Of a stretch of 64,000 nt of DNA, positions 1 to 8,280 are shown piece after piece. Made by a program: the position numbers and the translations under genes. Source of the DNA: Amycolatopsis umgeniensis (GTDB taxonomy: Bacteria > Actinomycetota > Actinomycetes > Mycobacteriales > Pseudonocardiaceae). The notes under the pieces are model-generated. The model was given only the letters and a program-made list of their open reading frames with translations. It had not been told where the DNA came from and searched no databases. Where the stretch lies: the NCBI RefSeq assembly GCF_014205155.1, contig NZ_JACHMX010000001.1, positions 8,184,001 through 8,248,000 on the forward strand, written 5' to 3'. Positions within the stretch are counted from its first letter, which is position 1. Every line of letters starts with the position of its first letter.

Positions 1-314
1 GCGGCGCGCTGGAAGAAGGTCGTGTACAGACGGCGAGCTGCGCCTTGCCCGCGAAGCGTCGGGTCCACTCCCACGAAATGGACGTACGCCTCGGTCTCGT
101 TGTCGGCGGAGTAGAAGCCGACGAGGAAAGCCCTGATGCCGGATTCGTCCTCCAGGACCAGGCTCGTGCCGGAGAAGAACTGCAAGAACAGTTTGGGGAG
201 CAGGAGGGAGAGTTCGCGGGCCTGTTCGGGAGTACGCGAGTCGCCCCACCACTGGTGCACGCATTCGACGATCGTGGCGTGGTCGGAGACGCGGGCTCGG
301 CGCGGGTCGGGCAT
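1..314 (-). CDS. GNAT family N-acetyltransferase (partial, C-terminus beyond window edge)
   Basis: The minus-strand frame opens at an ATG (complement of 312-314) and runs off the left edge, so only about 104 residues are visible. The reading begins MPDPRRARVSDHATIVECVH. It later contains a stretch ending AYVHFVGVDPTLRGQGAARR, which matches the acetyl-CoA-binding motif A of the GNAT fold (V-x-P-x-x-R-G-x-G-x-A/G). The family transfers an acetyl group from acetyl-CoA to an amine; the substrate cannot be read here. It is divergent from the kinase gene that starts 62 bases away, so the short gap must hold both promoters. The fold is fairly secure; function beyond 'acetyltransferase' is unknown. 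Confidence 0.8.
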   Translation of the reverse strand, partial: MPDPRRARVSDHATIVECVHQWWGDSRTPEQARELSLLLPKLFLQFFSGTSLVLEDESGIRAFLVGFYSADNETEAYVHFVGVDPTLRGQGAARRLYTTFFQRA

Positions 315-376
315 GAGGTTCCTCTCGGGGATGATCTTGTCGCACAGGGGATCACAGCCGGATCTTTTCCGCGACA

Positions 377-1123
377 ATGGCCGGCATGGAGGCAGTTGAG
401 GTCGTCGTCGCGCACCATGAGTGCGCGACTCTGCGTGTCGGAGATCTGTTCCTGAAGATCGACGCCGATCAGACGCGCACTGACGTCGAGGTCGAGGCGA
501 TGGCCCTGGCGCCGATCCCGACGCCGGAGGTCCTGTGGCGGAAACCGCCCGTGCTCGCGCTGGCCGTCCTTCCGGGCAGAGCGCTCGGCCGCCTTGGCGA
601 GCCGTCCACCGCGTCGTCGGCTGCGTGGGCCGCGGCGGGGGCCGCGGTACGGAAGGTGCACGACGCGCCGTTGCCTCCGTGGCCGGGCCGGAGCCCTGAT
701 GATTTCGCGGCGCGGCTCGATGCCGAATGCGAGTGGCTCATCACCACCGGTGTCCTCCCCGCCGACCTGGTCACGCGCAACCGCCGGATCGCCGAGGCCG
801 CGCTCCGGCCGTGGAAACCAGTGTTCATCCACGGTGATCTGCAGATCGCCCACGTCTTCGCCGACGGAGACGAGATCACCGGCGTGCTCGATTGGACCGA
901 GGCCGCTCGAGGTGATGCCTTGTTCGACCTCGCCACCTTGACGCTCGGGCACGAAGAACACCTCGGCGACGTCATCGCGGGCTACGGTACCGACGTCGAC
1001 CTCGACGTGATCCGCGCGTGGTGGTCGATACGCAGTCTGCTGGGGATCCGCTGGCTGGTCGAGCACGGCTTCGACCCGGCCTCACCGGGGTGCGAAATCG
1101 ACGTCCTGAAGTCCGGAATGTGA
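377..1123 (+). CDS. Aminoglycoside phosphotransferase (APH)-family kinase
   Basis: This 248-residue protein has an APH/choline-kinase-like fold. The catalytic segment FIHGDLQIAHVF (near residue 150) carries the HGD catalytic Asp, although the Asn usual in HGDxxxxN is replaced by His. GVLDWTEAARGD downstream supplies the metal-binding Asp. The N-terminal lobe is short and weakly conserved. The family phosphorylates hydroxyl groups of aminoglycosides, macrolides or small metabolites. Nothing nearby indicates an aminoglycoside, so resistance should not be assumed. An ATG three codons in is an alternative start. Confidence 0.75.
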   Translation: MAGMEAVEVVVAHHECATLRVGDLFLKIDADQTRTDVEVEAMALAPIPTPEVLWRKPPVLALAVLPGRALGRLGEPSTASSAAWAAAGAAVRKVHDAPLPPWPGRSPDDFAARLDAECEWLITTGVLPADLVTRNRRIAEAALRPWKPVFIHGDLQIAHVFADGDEITGVLDWTEAARGDALFDLATLTLGHEEHLGDVIAGYGTDVDLDVIRAWWSIRSLLGIRWLVEHGFDPASPGCEIDVLKSGM

Positions 1124-1144
1124 AGCCGGAGAACGACGCCTGGA

Positions 1145-1166
1145 TATATCAATCCATATTGATGTA
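1145..1166. promoter_or_regulatory. Probable ArsR operator (palindrome) upstream of the arsR-arsC fusion gene
   Basis: An 8-bp inverted repeat, ATATCAAT (1146-1153) and ATTGATGT (1158-1165), flanks a 4-base centre with one mismatch; the outer T1145/A1166 also pair. It is AT-rich in a GC-rich setting and ends 12 bases before the GTG start at 1178. Actinobacterial ArsR/SmtB repressors commonly bind imperfect ATATCAA-type palindromes next to their own start, so autoregulation is the natural reading. Confidence 0.65.
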
Positions 1167-1177
1167 TCGTCCGGCTG

Positions 1178-1933
1178 GTGGAGATCGCCGGACCGTCGGA
1201 GCCGCCGCCGTTCGTGCGGCTGGCGAGTGATCCGCTGCGCTGGCGCTTGCTGCGCGAGCTGGCACACGGCGACCGCCGGGTGCGGGAGTTGGTGGAGATC
1301 GTCGGGCAGCCGCAGAACCTGGTGTCCTACCACTTGCGCAAGTTGCGGGCCGCGGAGCTGGTCACAGCCCGGCGGAGCAGCTTCGACGGCCGAGACACCT
1401 ACTACCACCTCGATTTGAAGCAGTGCGCGGACTCCCTGGCCGAGGCGGGAAGCGCACTGCACCCTGGCCTCGTGCCGAACCGGGTGGACGCGACGCGGAC
1501 AGCGTCCCGGCCCAAGGTGCTGTTCTTGTGTACCGGCAACAGCGGCCGGTCGCCGATGGCCGAGGCGTTGCTACGGCATCGAGCCGGTGGGTCGGTGGAC
1601 GTGTCCAGCGCGGGAAGCCGGCCGAAACCGTTGCATCCCGATGCCGTGCGGGCCCTCGCCGAGCGCGGCATCTCGCTGGAGCACGAACCGGTCCATGTGG
1701 ACAGCCTTCGGCGCAGGCGTTTTCACTGGGTGATCAGCCTGTGCGACCGTGTCCGCGAGGTCCGCCCGGAATTCCCCGGGCATCCGCGCGTCGTCCACTG
1801 GAGCCTGCCGGACCCGGCCGGGGAAGCCAGTGAAGCGGGGGAGACCTGTCCGGCGTTCCGTCGTCTCGCCGTCGAGCTGGACAGCCGGATCGGGTTCCTG
1901 ACCTCCCGAATCGATGAGGTGAGAAAGGCATGA
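1178..1933 (+). CDS. ArsR-family HTH regulator fused to low-molecular-weight phosphatase / arsenate reductase
   Basis: This is a 251-residue fusion. Residues about 10-85 are a winged helix of the ArsR type (LRWRLLRELAHGDRRVREL, then NLVSYHLRKL recognition helix). Residues 113-250 are a low-molecular-weight protein tyrosine phosphatase/ArsC domain with the P-loop CTGNSGRS (Cys118, Arg124, the C-x5-R signature) and a late DPAGE segment carrying the general-acid Asp. ArsC domains of this class reduce arsenate using thiol cofactors; the fused HTH presumably represses the unit through the palindrome at 1145-1166. The GTG start is preferred because it lies just after the operator. Arsenate reduction rather than protein dephosphorylation is inferred. 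Confidence 0.82.
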   Translation: MEIAGPSEPPPFVRLASDPLRWRLLRELAHGDRRVRELVEIVGQPQNLVSYHLRKLRAAELVTARRSSFDGRDTYYHLDLKQCADSLAEAGSALHPGLVPNRVDATRTASRPKVLFLCTGNSGRSPMAEALLRHRAGGSVDVSSAGSRPKPLHPDAVRALAERGISLEHEPVHVDSLRRRRFHWVISLCDRVREVRPEFPGHPRVVHWSLPDPAGEASEAGETCPAFRRLAVELDSRIGFLTSRIDEVRKA

Positions 1934-2013
1934 CTTCGGAATCGGTGGAGTTCCACACCGGGCTGGGCGTCCGGTTCCGCGGCGATGTCGCCACCGGGCC
2001 CGCCGCCCGATGA
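1930..2013 (+). CDS. Short coupled open reading frame (27 aa), possibly a remnant
   Basis: An ATG at 1930 overlaps the preceding stop (ATGA) and the frame ends in a TGA that itself overlaps the ATG of the chromate transporter (ATGA at 2010). The translated peptide begins MTSESVEFHTGLGVRFRGDV and has no recognised domain. The double overlap would couple translation of all three genes. It may be the residual N-terminus of a deleted gene that once lay between arsC and chrA, or a genuine coupling peptide; the sequence alone does not decide. Confidence 0.3.
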   Translation: MTSESVEFHTGLGVRFRGDVATGPAAR

Positions 2014-3218
2014 CATCACAGCCCGATCCCACGACGCAGGGAAAGTCCACAAAGGACGGAACCGTCGCGCCGAGCCTCGGGAAAGTGCTGAAGGAATGGG
2101 GCCGGATCGGGTGTATCGGCTTCGGCGGCCCGCCGACCCATATCGCGCTGCTCCGCAAGTTGTGTGTGCAGCGTCAGAAGTGGTTGTCGGATCAGGAGTT
2201 CGAAGACGCGATCGCCGCCTGCAACCTGCTTCCCGGCCCGGCGTCGACCCAGCTGGCGATCTTCACCGCGTGGCGGGTGCGCGGCCGCGCGGGGGCGCTG
2301 GTCGGAGGCCTGGCGTTCATCGTGCCCGGCCTGGTCGTGATCCTGGCGCTGGCGGCGCTGTTCCTCACCGGGTCTCCGCCTGCCTGGGTCCGTGGAGCCG
2401 GGGCGGGTGCGGGTGCCGCGGTCGCGGCCGTCGCGGTGCACGCGGGTGTCGGCCTGATCCCGGCAGGCTGGCGCCGTGCGGCGGGCACCGGCCGGATTCG
2501 CTGGATCCTCTACGTCGTCGCGGGTATCGCGTCGGCGGCCACGCTCGGTCCTTGGCTGGTGCTGGTCCTGCTCGGCTGCGGCGTGATCGAGCTGACCGTG
2601 CACCGAGCACGCCGCGGCGAAGCGGGGACGGCATTGCTCGCCGTTCCGGCGCAGTCATGGGCCGCCGCCGTGGCGGGGGCCGGTGTCTTCGCCTCGGTGG
2701 CGTGGGTGGCGCTCAAGGTCGGGATGCTGTCCTACGGCGGCGGCTTCGTGATCATCCCGCTCATGCAGGACGACGCGGTGAACACCTACCACTGGATGAG
2801 CGCCGGGCAGTTCCTCAACGCGGTCGCGCTCGGCCAGATCACCCCGGGGCCGGTGGTGCAGACCGTCGCCGTCGTCGGGTACGCCGCGGCCGGGCTCGCG
2901 GGCGGCATCCTCGCCTCACTGGTCGCCTTCACCCCGTCGTTCCTGTTCATCTTGTTCGGCGCCAAGCATTTCGACCGGCTGCGCGGGAACCCGAACGTGC
3001 GCGCGTTCCTCGACGGCGCCGCTCCGGCCGCCGTCGGCGCGATCCTCGGCTCGGCGATCCCGCTCGCGCTCAGCCTGACTCAGGCGTGGCAGTACGCCGT
3101 GCTCGCCGGCGCCGCGATCTTGTTGATCGTGCTGCGGCGTGGCGTGGTGACCACGATCCTCGCCGCGGCGGGCGCCGGCGTCGTGCTCGCGCTCGCAGGG
3201 GTGCTCCTGCCGAGCTGA
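2010..3218 (+). CDS. chrA: Chromate efflux transporter (CHR family), two-domain form
   Basis: This 402-residue membrane protein has the two homologous CHR halves. The first half has GRIGCIGFGGPPTHIALLRK and CNLLPGPASTQLA; the second has KVGMLSYGGGFVIIPLMQ and LGQITPGPVVQT. These paired FGGP/LPGPxSTQ and YGGG/ITPGPV motifs are diagnostic of long-chain CHR proteins, which export chromate by proton antiport. About ten hydrophobic segments are visible. It is co-transcribed with the ArsR-ArsC fusion, so an oxyanion detoxification unit is likely, though an arsenic-sensing regulator driving a chromate pump is an unusual pairing. Confidence 0.9.
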   Translation: MTSQPDPTTQGKSTKDGTVAPSLGKVLKEWGRIGCIGFGGPPTHIALLRKLCVQRQKWLSDQEFEDAIAACNLLPGPASTQLAIFTAWRVRGRAGALVGGLAFIVPGLVVILALAALFLTGSPPAWVRGAGAGAGAAVAAVAVHAGVGLIPAGWRRAAGTGRIRWILYVVAGIASAATLGPWLVLVLLGCGVIELTVHRARRGEAGTALLAVPAQSWAAAVAGAGVFASVAWVALKVGMLSYGGGFVIIPLMQDDAVNTYHWMSAGQFLNAVALGQITPGPVVQTVAVVGYAAAGLAGGILASLVAFTPSFLFILFGAKHFDRLRGNPNVRAFLDGAAPAAVGAILGSAIPLALSLTQAWQYAVLAGAAILLIVLRRGVVTTILAAAGAGVVLALAGVLLPS

Positions 3219-3222
3219 CCGC

Positions 3223-3846
3223 TCAGTGAGAGTCCAACCCCCGTGTCGTGACGACGCGAGCGCTGCCGTCGGCCAGGCGGTAGGACAGTCCGGCGACGGC
3301 GGCTTCTCCGGCGTCGATCTTGTCGGCGAGCAGCCGGGAGCGGTCGACCAGGAGGTCGACGGTGTGGCGGATGTGCTCGTCGATGATGTCGTCGTCGCTG
3401 GTGAGCCCGGCGGCGCGGGCGGCGAGGACGCTCGGGGTGACCCGTTCGATGACGTCGCGGACGAAGCTGTTGGTGCCGAGCCCGTCGGTCAGCGCCGCGC
3501 GGGTCGCGGCGACGGCGCCACAAGAGTCATGGCCCAGCACGACGACCAGGGGAGAGCCGAGCACGCTGACGCCGTACTCGATACTGCCCAGCACCTCGGC
3601 TCCGGCGACGTGGCCCGCGGTGCGGACGACGAACAGGTCACCCAGGCCGCGGTCGAAGATGATCTCGGCGGCCAGTCGCGAGTCCGAACAGCCGAAGAGG
3701 ACGGCGAAGGGGCGCTGTCCTGGTGCTGTCTCTGCCCGGCGGGTGGCGTCCTGGTTCGGGTGCTCCGGTGTGCCGGCGACGAACCGCCGGTTGCCGGTGA
3801 GCAGAAGGTCGAAGGCCTCGGAGGGGGTCGGCGGCGCGTCGCTCAT
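3223..3846 (-). CDS. Beta-class carbonic anhydrase
   Basis: This 207-residue protein has the zinc ligands of beta-carbonic anhydrases: FGCSDSR (Cys, and the Asp-Arg dyad) and GHDSCGAV (His and Cys). It catalyses reversible hydration of CO2 to bicarbonate in the cytoplasm. The start is placed at MSDAPPTPSEAF; an upstream in-frame start would add 17 residues absent from the family core. It converges on chrA with only 4 bases between stops. Confidence 0.93.
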   Translation of the reverse strand: MSDAPPTPSEAFDLLLTGNRRFVAGTPEHPNQDATRRAETAPGQRPFAVLFGCSDSRLAAEIIFDRGLGDLFVVRTAGHVAGAEVLGSIEYGVSVLGSPLVVVLGHDSCGAVAATRAALTDGLGTNSFVRDVIERVTPSVLAARAAGLTSDDDIIDEHIRHTVDLLVDRSRLLADKIDAGEAAVAGLSYRLADGSARVVTTRGLDSH

Positions 3847-3958
3847 GATCCGGACATTACCGGCTGCGGTCAAGATCAGCATGGCTCGGGCGGACACTGT
3901 GGCGAGCGCATCACCGCCCTGGGCACGGGTCGGCGGCGGGACAGGCTAGTTTGCTCGG

Positions 3959-4399
3959 GTGAGTCTCCTCGATGATGTGGCCGAGCGCGATGGCTGGCGA
4001 TGCTGGGTGTGCGACGAGCCCGTCGATCCCGACATGTCGGTGAACGATCCGCGGGGGCCGAGTGTCGACAGCCGGACCGCCGACCGGAAGGCGAAGATCG
4101 CCGAGCGGCTCGCGCATCGCGGGTGCAACACCCGCAAGGGCGCGGTCAAGGTGGTCATCTCCTGGCCGGACAGCCTGCACGTGGTCGAACCCGCGCCGCT
4201 GATCACCGTCGCCGGGCGGCTGGAGCGCAAGGGCGGTCGCGAGATGGTGGCCCGGTGCCCGACCGAACAGGACGCCCAGGAAGCGGCGGACTGGCTGGTG
4301 GACCGGTTCTCACGGCTGGTCCCGGGGCTGCCGGTGACAGCCGCCGTCGAGCCGGGCGGCGGCCAGTTCCTCGTCATCCTGGCCGCCGGCCGCCGCTGA
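3959..4399 (+). CDS. Small HNH-like zinc-motif protein, function unknown
   Basis: A 146-residue protein with a GTG start. It opens with CWVCDEPVDP (C-x2-C), followed by LAHRGCNTRKG, the arrangement of a degenerate HNH/zinc-ribbon module (C-x2-C ... H-x2-CN-x-RK). The remaining C-terminal 90 residues are unrecognised. HNH proteins are often nucleases, but the second half is not a known nuclease domain and the metal-binding set looks incomplete, so nuclease activity is only a possibility. It converges on the NACHT gene with 9 bases between stops. Confidence 0.6.
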   Translation: MSLLDDVAERDGWRCWVCDEPVDPDMSVNDPRGPSVDSRTADRKAKIAERLAHRGCNTRKGAVKVVISWPDSLHVVEPAPLITVAGRLERKGGREMVARCPTEQDAQEAADWLVDRFSRLVPGLPVTAAVEPGGGQFLVILAAGRR

Positions 4400-4408
4400 C
4401 GGGTCGCG

Positions 4409-7400
4409 TCACGACCCGCCCTCCGGGATCGGGGCACTCAACGCGGACAGGCGTTTCAACAGGGCAGGGCGATGAGCCAGCAATTCATCCCGGTTTCGCG
4501 AACGAAGGTCGGCGATGTGTTCGCGAACCTCGTACGGGAATTCAGCCGCCGAAGCGCCCTTCTCGGTGAGCGCGCACCAGAACTCGGCCGCCAGCTCGGT
4601 TCTGAGGCGATGCCCGCGCAGCATCTCGTCGAGCATGGGCAGGAAGGTGTGGACATCGGAGATCCTGGCGAACAGGCGCAGGATCAACTTGAGGTTGTGG
4701 TCCCGGTAGGTGGGCCCGGCATGCTCGAGCAGCGCCTCGAGGTGCTGCAGGACGAACGAAACCGGTACCACGTCGTCGTTCACCAGCAGGTACGAGATCT
4801 GTGACGCGAACTGCTGTCCCCACTCCTCATGCCTCAGGAGGGCGTGTTTGCCGAACTGGACCAGGCGTTCGAAGACCGCGATCCGTTCTCGCGCCGGTGT
4901 CATGGACGAATGAAACGAGCCGGCCCGCACGAGATCGCCGGCAACGGATCTCACTTGTCCGGAAAGGGAAACGTAGGCGGATATCACCTGGCTGGGCAGT
5001 CCCTCCGGGCCGCCGAGCGCGTTGACGGCGAGGTCGAGGTTCGGGTCGCAGATGAGCTCGGCCGACGGCAAGATGTCAGTCGGTACTCGCAGATCCACGG
5101 TGAAAGCGCCGGCGGGCATGGGCAGCCAGGGAAGTTCAGGCGAAAGGGACGTTTCCGTCCGGTCTTCCCGCGAAACCAGGAGCACGGTGGGTATTTCGCC
5201 GTCCAGAAGGCGAACCGCTCGGTAGAGCCGAACCAGGCTGTCCCATTCTCCCGGACGTAACTGGGACCGCCAGAGGTACATGGTGCGCGTCCATTCGTCG
5301 ACGTGGTCCCGCGACTCGGGGTACAACTCTTTCGAGGTCACTTCCGTGCCGATCGCCATCAGCAGAATGAGAAGATTGGCGCCGTAGGTGGCCAACCGGG
5401 CGGTGGCCGTCCTGGTGGCGGGCAGATAACCGCTGTAGAGGGTGTTGACCTCCGGCCGGTGCAGACCGTGGAACGCGGTGAGCAAGGCCGCTCGCATGGC
5501 CGTACGCCAGTTTTCCGACATCCTCGCGACGAGTTCTTCCAGGTAGTCGATCGTGGTCGACCGGGTCGAAAGCAGTGACCAGGAAAGGAAAGCCCGGAGT
5601 TCGACGTCGCCGGAAAGGTGCCCGGTGGTGAAATGCCGGGCGTTCTCCTGGCGTAGTCGCTCCACCATGTCCATGAGACTGCGCCAAACCAGCCGCACGA
5701 CGAGGTACTCGCCGAAGGTCGCGTGCATGAACTCGTAGGTGCCCATCTCCTTGTCGTCCAAGGAGGTCCGTGCGCGATGGACGAAATAGAAGCGGCCGAG
5801 CGCGTTTTTGGCCTCACTGGCCAGCAGTCGATGTTCGTCGGTGACGACCTGCCCGGCGGGTGCGACGATCCGCAGCGCGGACAGGTCTTCGGCGAGCTGT
5901 GCGTCGGTGATCCACTGCGCGCCCCGGTTGAACATCCCCAGCGCGACGATCGACAGCACCATCAGTTCTTGCCGGACAGGAGGGTCGTCGAAGGAGACGT
6001 GACGATCGGTTTTGGCGACCTGACGCCGGGCGAACTGACCTAGCAGACGTTCGTAGAGTTCCGTCTGGCTCAGCTGGTGTCGTGATTGCTGCAACGCGCC
6101 GCTCTCGGCGTCGTACACCGCCAGCATGAGCAGCAGCAAGGGTTGTGAGGCGAGGTTGAGATAGGGCTCGACGACGTCGATGCCGAGTGGGCCGCGGCCC
6201 CCGTTCGCCAGGTGTTCCCCGTTGACCTCGTTCCAGGTCTTGAGCCATTGCCCCACCTGTTCCAGATCGAACGGCTCCAGCCGGACCGTGAGCACGCTCG
6301 CGGGAAGTCGCATGCGGTCCGCGACCGTCACCCGGCTGGTGATGATCACCGCCACGTGCCGCCCTTGGGTTTCTTCGATCTCCTGGAAGTGCTTGACCCG
6401 CAGCAGATAGTCCGACCTGCTCACCCCGGTCGCCTGGAGCAGTTCGTCGAACCCGTCCAGGAACAGCACCAGGATCGAGTTCCTCGCGGCTCTGGCGAAA
6501 TCCGGCCAGGTCGTCGCTTCGTGGGTGGACAGGCGAATGGCGCGTTCGATCTGTTCGTGGATCGAGACGTCCGCCGGCACGTCGCGCAGCGCGACCCGGA
6601 CCGACACGAAATCCGGTGACGGCAGCCTGGCGGCCTGCACCTCGGTCAGCAAAGACTTCCCGGCGCCGGGATGCCCCAGGACGACCAGGGGTTTGGTCCA
6701 AGCCCAGGGAGTGGAGAGGTAGCCCAGCAGGAACTTCTCGAAGTCCTCGCATACTCGCTGCCGCGCCCAGAAATCCTCGTCGTTCAGGGGAGTCCCGGGA
6801 TCCGTGTCGGCCAGCCTGAAGTTCGGGTTGACGTACGCGCGATCGATCTCCGGCGCGTCGAGACCTGGGGGTAGCTCCTCCGAAGCGATGAGTTTCCGCT
6901 GGAGGACGGCCCGGTTGAACCGCACGATCGCCTGGAGCGCGGGGGTGACCCGCTCGACCGGCTCCGCCCTGGTGAGCAGGTCTTGGACCGCCCGGTGCAC
7001 GTCCTCCAGCCGGTCTCTGCTCGAACGATGGCCGGAGATGTTCAACCAGATGGCGAACTCGGGGGATTCCACCGCCAGGCGCTGCGTCGCCGCGTCGAAA
7101 TTCGAGATCGCCGCGGGGATCGCCAGTTGCAGGACGCCGCTCGTCTGGGACTTCCTGGTGTCGTCCAAGGAATCCCAGACGGCCAGCCCCTGCAGGAAGG
7201 TGTCGACGCGAAGGCTCAGCGCGCGATAGAACCGCTCCAGTTCGGACCGGAGGCCGAGACTGTCCGAAGTCATTCCCAACAAGGGGATTTCGGTCCGCAC
7301 GATGGCCGCCGCGGCCTCGGCGAGCGAGTTCGCGGGGTCTCCCGCTGTCGCCAACCGCACCGAATCCCCACGCGAGACCTTCAGGCTGCCGAAATCGAAC

Positions 7401-7705
7401 GGAAGCTTCTCCCGCTCCAGCGCGTCGAAATAGGCCGCGACCATGAGAACACCACGAGCGGCGTGGAGTCGCTGGATCCGGTCGAACTGACTCATTTTCC
7501 GGCGCTTGTCTATGCCGCGCTTGACCAGCTCGTCGGTCAGTCTCACGAATTCGATCTTCGCGTCGAAGATCGAGAGCAACTCCGGCAAGAACGGTGTCGC
7601 GGCCAGCAGCAAGCCGCCGAACAGCTTGTCGAGCTTCTGGACCAGCGGGCTGTTTTCGACGCCCAGAATCTCGACCGCGTCCCGGTACGTCAGTTTCGTC
7701 GGCAC
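4409..7705 (-). CDS. NACHT-domain STAND NTPase, probable NLR-like anti-phage protein
   Basis: This 1098-residue protein has three parts. Residues 1-330 are a helical N-terminal region beginning MPTKLTYRDAVEILGVENS, resembling one of the NACHT-associated N-terminal helical domains of bacterial NLR-like proteins. Residues about 335-560 are a NACHT ATPase with Walker A GHPGAGKS and Walker B LVLFLDGFDELL (the D-G-x-D-E pattern typical of NACHT). Residues about 600-1098 are a long alpha-helical sensor region without obvious repeat periodicity. STAND NTPases oligomerise after ligand binding. Many bacterial NACHT proteins protect against phage, but this one has no recognised toxic effector, so the N-terminal helices may signal to an unknown partner. 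It is transcribed alone, away from the biosynthetic genes. Confidence 0.82.
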   Translation of the reverse strand: MPTKLTYRDAVEILGVENSPLVQKLDKLFGGLLLAATPFLPELLSIFDAKIEFVRLTDELVKRGIDKRRKMSQFDRIQRLHAARGVLMVAAYFDALEREKLPFDFGSLKVSRGDSVRLATAGDPANSLAEAAAAIVRTEIPLLGMTSDSLGLRSELERFYRALSLRVDTFLQGLAVWDSLDDTRKSQTSGVLQLAIPAAISNFDAATQRLAVESPEFAIWLNISGHRSSRDRLEDVHRAVQDLLTRAEPVERVTPALQAIVRFNRAVLQRKLIASEELPPGLDAPEIDRAYVNPNFRLADTDPGTPLNDEDFWARQRVCEDFEKFLLGYLSTPWAWTKPLVVLGHPGAGKSLLTEVQAARLPSPDFVSVRVALRDVPADVSIHEQIERAIRLSTHEATTWPDFARAARNSILVLFLDGFDELLQATGVSRSDYLLRVKHFQEIEETQGRHVAVIITSRVTVADRMRLPASVLTVRLEPFDLEQVGQWLKTWNEVNGEHLANGGRGPLGIDVVEPYLNLASQPLLLLMLAVYDAESGALQQSRHQLSQTELYERLLGQFARRQVAKTDRHVSFDDPPVRQELMVLSIVALGMFNRGAQWITDAQLAEDLSALRIVAPAGQVVTDEHRLLASEAKNALGRFYFVHRARTSLDDKEMGTYEFMHATFGEYLVVRLVWRSLMDMVERLRQENARHFTTGHLSGDVELRAFLSWSLLSTRSTTIDYLEELVARMSENWRTAMRAALLTAFHGLHRPEVNTLYSGYLPATRTATARLATYGANLLILLMAIGTEVTSKELYPESRDHVDEWTRTMYLWRSQLRPGEWDSLVRLYRAVRLLDGEIPTVLLVSREDRTETSLSPELPWLPMPAGAFTVDLRVPTDILPSAELICDPNLDLAVNALGGPEGLPSQVISAYVSLSGQVRSVAGDLVRAGSFHSSMTPARERIAVFERLVQFGKHALLRHEEWGQQFASQISYLLVNDDVVPVSFVLQHLEALLEHAGPTYRDHNLKLILRLFARISDVHTFLPMLDEMLRGHRLRTELAAEFWCALTEKGASAAEFPYEVREHIADLRSRNRDELLAHRPALLKRLSALSAPIPEGGS

Positions 7706-7980
7706 CCCATGTCCTCCCTCGGCAGGCGGCTGATTCTGTCAGAGGATGCAGGGGGATTCGGAGGATGGTGCCGAGTCTCGGGTGGCTGCGAGCGGTCGAC
7801 TCCGAAATCGTGACTTTCACCTTCGCGCGACGGTGAAAACGCGGTTCGGGGCCGCACGGAGTACGCGAATCGTGTCGGTGGTTTATTTCCGAGGTGATCG
7901 GCGGAGGGATCGGACCCTGTTGCCGGACAAGCGTTCTCCTGGATGACCGTCCGGTGGTGCTCGCCGAGAGGATATGGCGG

Positions 7981-8045
7981 CTAAACAGTTTTATATCACA
8001 GTTAAGAGTTCGGTTAATCGAACATGAAGATCGAACTTAATTCTC
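7981..8045. promoter_or_regulatory. AT-rich regulatory island upstream of the response regulator
   Basis: This is a strikingly AT-rich stretch in GC-rich surroundings. It has an imperfect palindrome at 8008-8023 (GTTCG-N6-CGAAC) and two GTTAA half-sites at 8001 and 8013, i.e. 12 bases apart. OmpR-family regulators often bind direct repeats spaced about one helical turn, so it is a candidate autoregulatory site. The shared AGTTCGG at 8007-8013 recurs in front of the biosynthetic operon (see 8992-9019). Confidence 0.45.
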
Positions 8046-8180
8046 CGGTTTCGACGTCTGGTGCTTTTCGTCGTTGTTCGGATCGTCGTCGTCGTGTACC
8101 GTAGGAGGCCGATACCTGGGGTGACTGTTCGGCATAAGTACTTCTGCTTTTCTGCGTTATCAACGATTCGTGGGGGATCG

Positions 8181-8270
8181 ATGTCAAGTTCGCATGCTGT
8201 CTCGTCGTATACGCTGAAGCCCGCTGATTATCGGTGTGCCCCAGTGACCGCCGCGGTAGCGCGAACCTAG
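8181..8270 (+). CDS. Possible short leader peptide (29 aa) upstream of the response regulator
   Basis: An ATG at 8181 is preceded by a purine-rich GGGGGA ribosome-binding site with good spacing. The frame encodes MSSSHAVSSYTLKPADYRCA followed by nine more residues and ends 10 bases before the response-regulator GTG. No homologous family is recognised. The good ribosome site and tight placement suggest it could be translated and coupled to the regulator, but a frame this short can occur by chance. Confidence 0.3.
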   Translation: MSSSHAVSSYTLKPADYRCAPVTAAVART

Positions 8271-8280
8271 GTCTTGCGTC

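Larger units (their letters stand above)
7706..8280. other. 575-base intergenic region between NACHT gene and response regulator
   Basis: No conserved coding sequence is visible over most of this stretch. It must contain the promoter of the leftward NACHT gene and that of the rightward response regulator. The right-hand part includes an AT-rich island at about 7981-8045 and a possible short leader frame at 8181-8270, both listed separately. Confidence 0.6.

Noticed and set aside
377..1123. Aminoglycoside resistance gene
   Set aside because: Only the general kinase fold is visible; there is no aminoglycoside pathway nearby and the HGD motif lacks the usual Asn.
5814..7820. Alternative minus-strand frame inside the NACHT gene
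   Set aside because: It is out of frame with the Walker motifs and Arg/Gly-rich, so it is a shadow frame.
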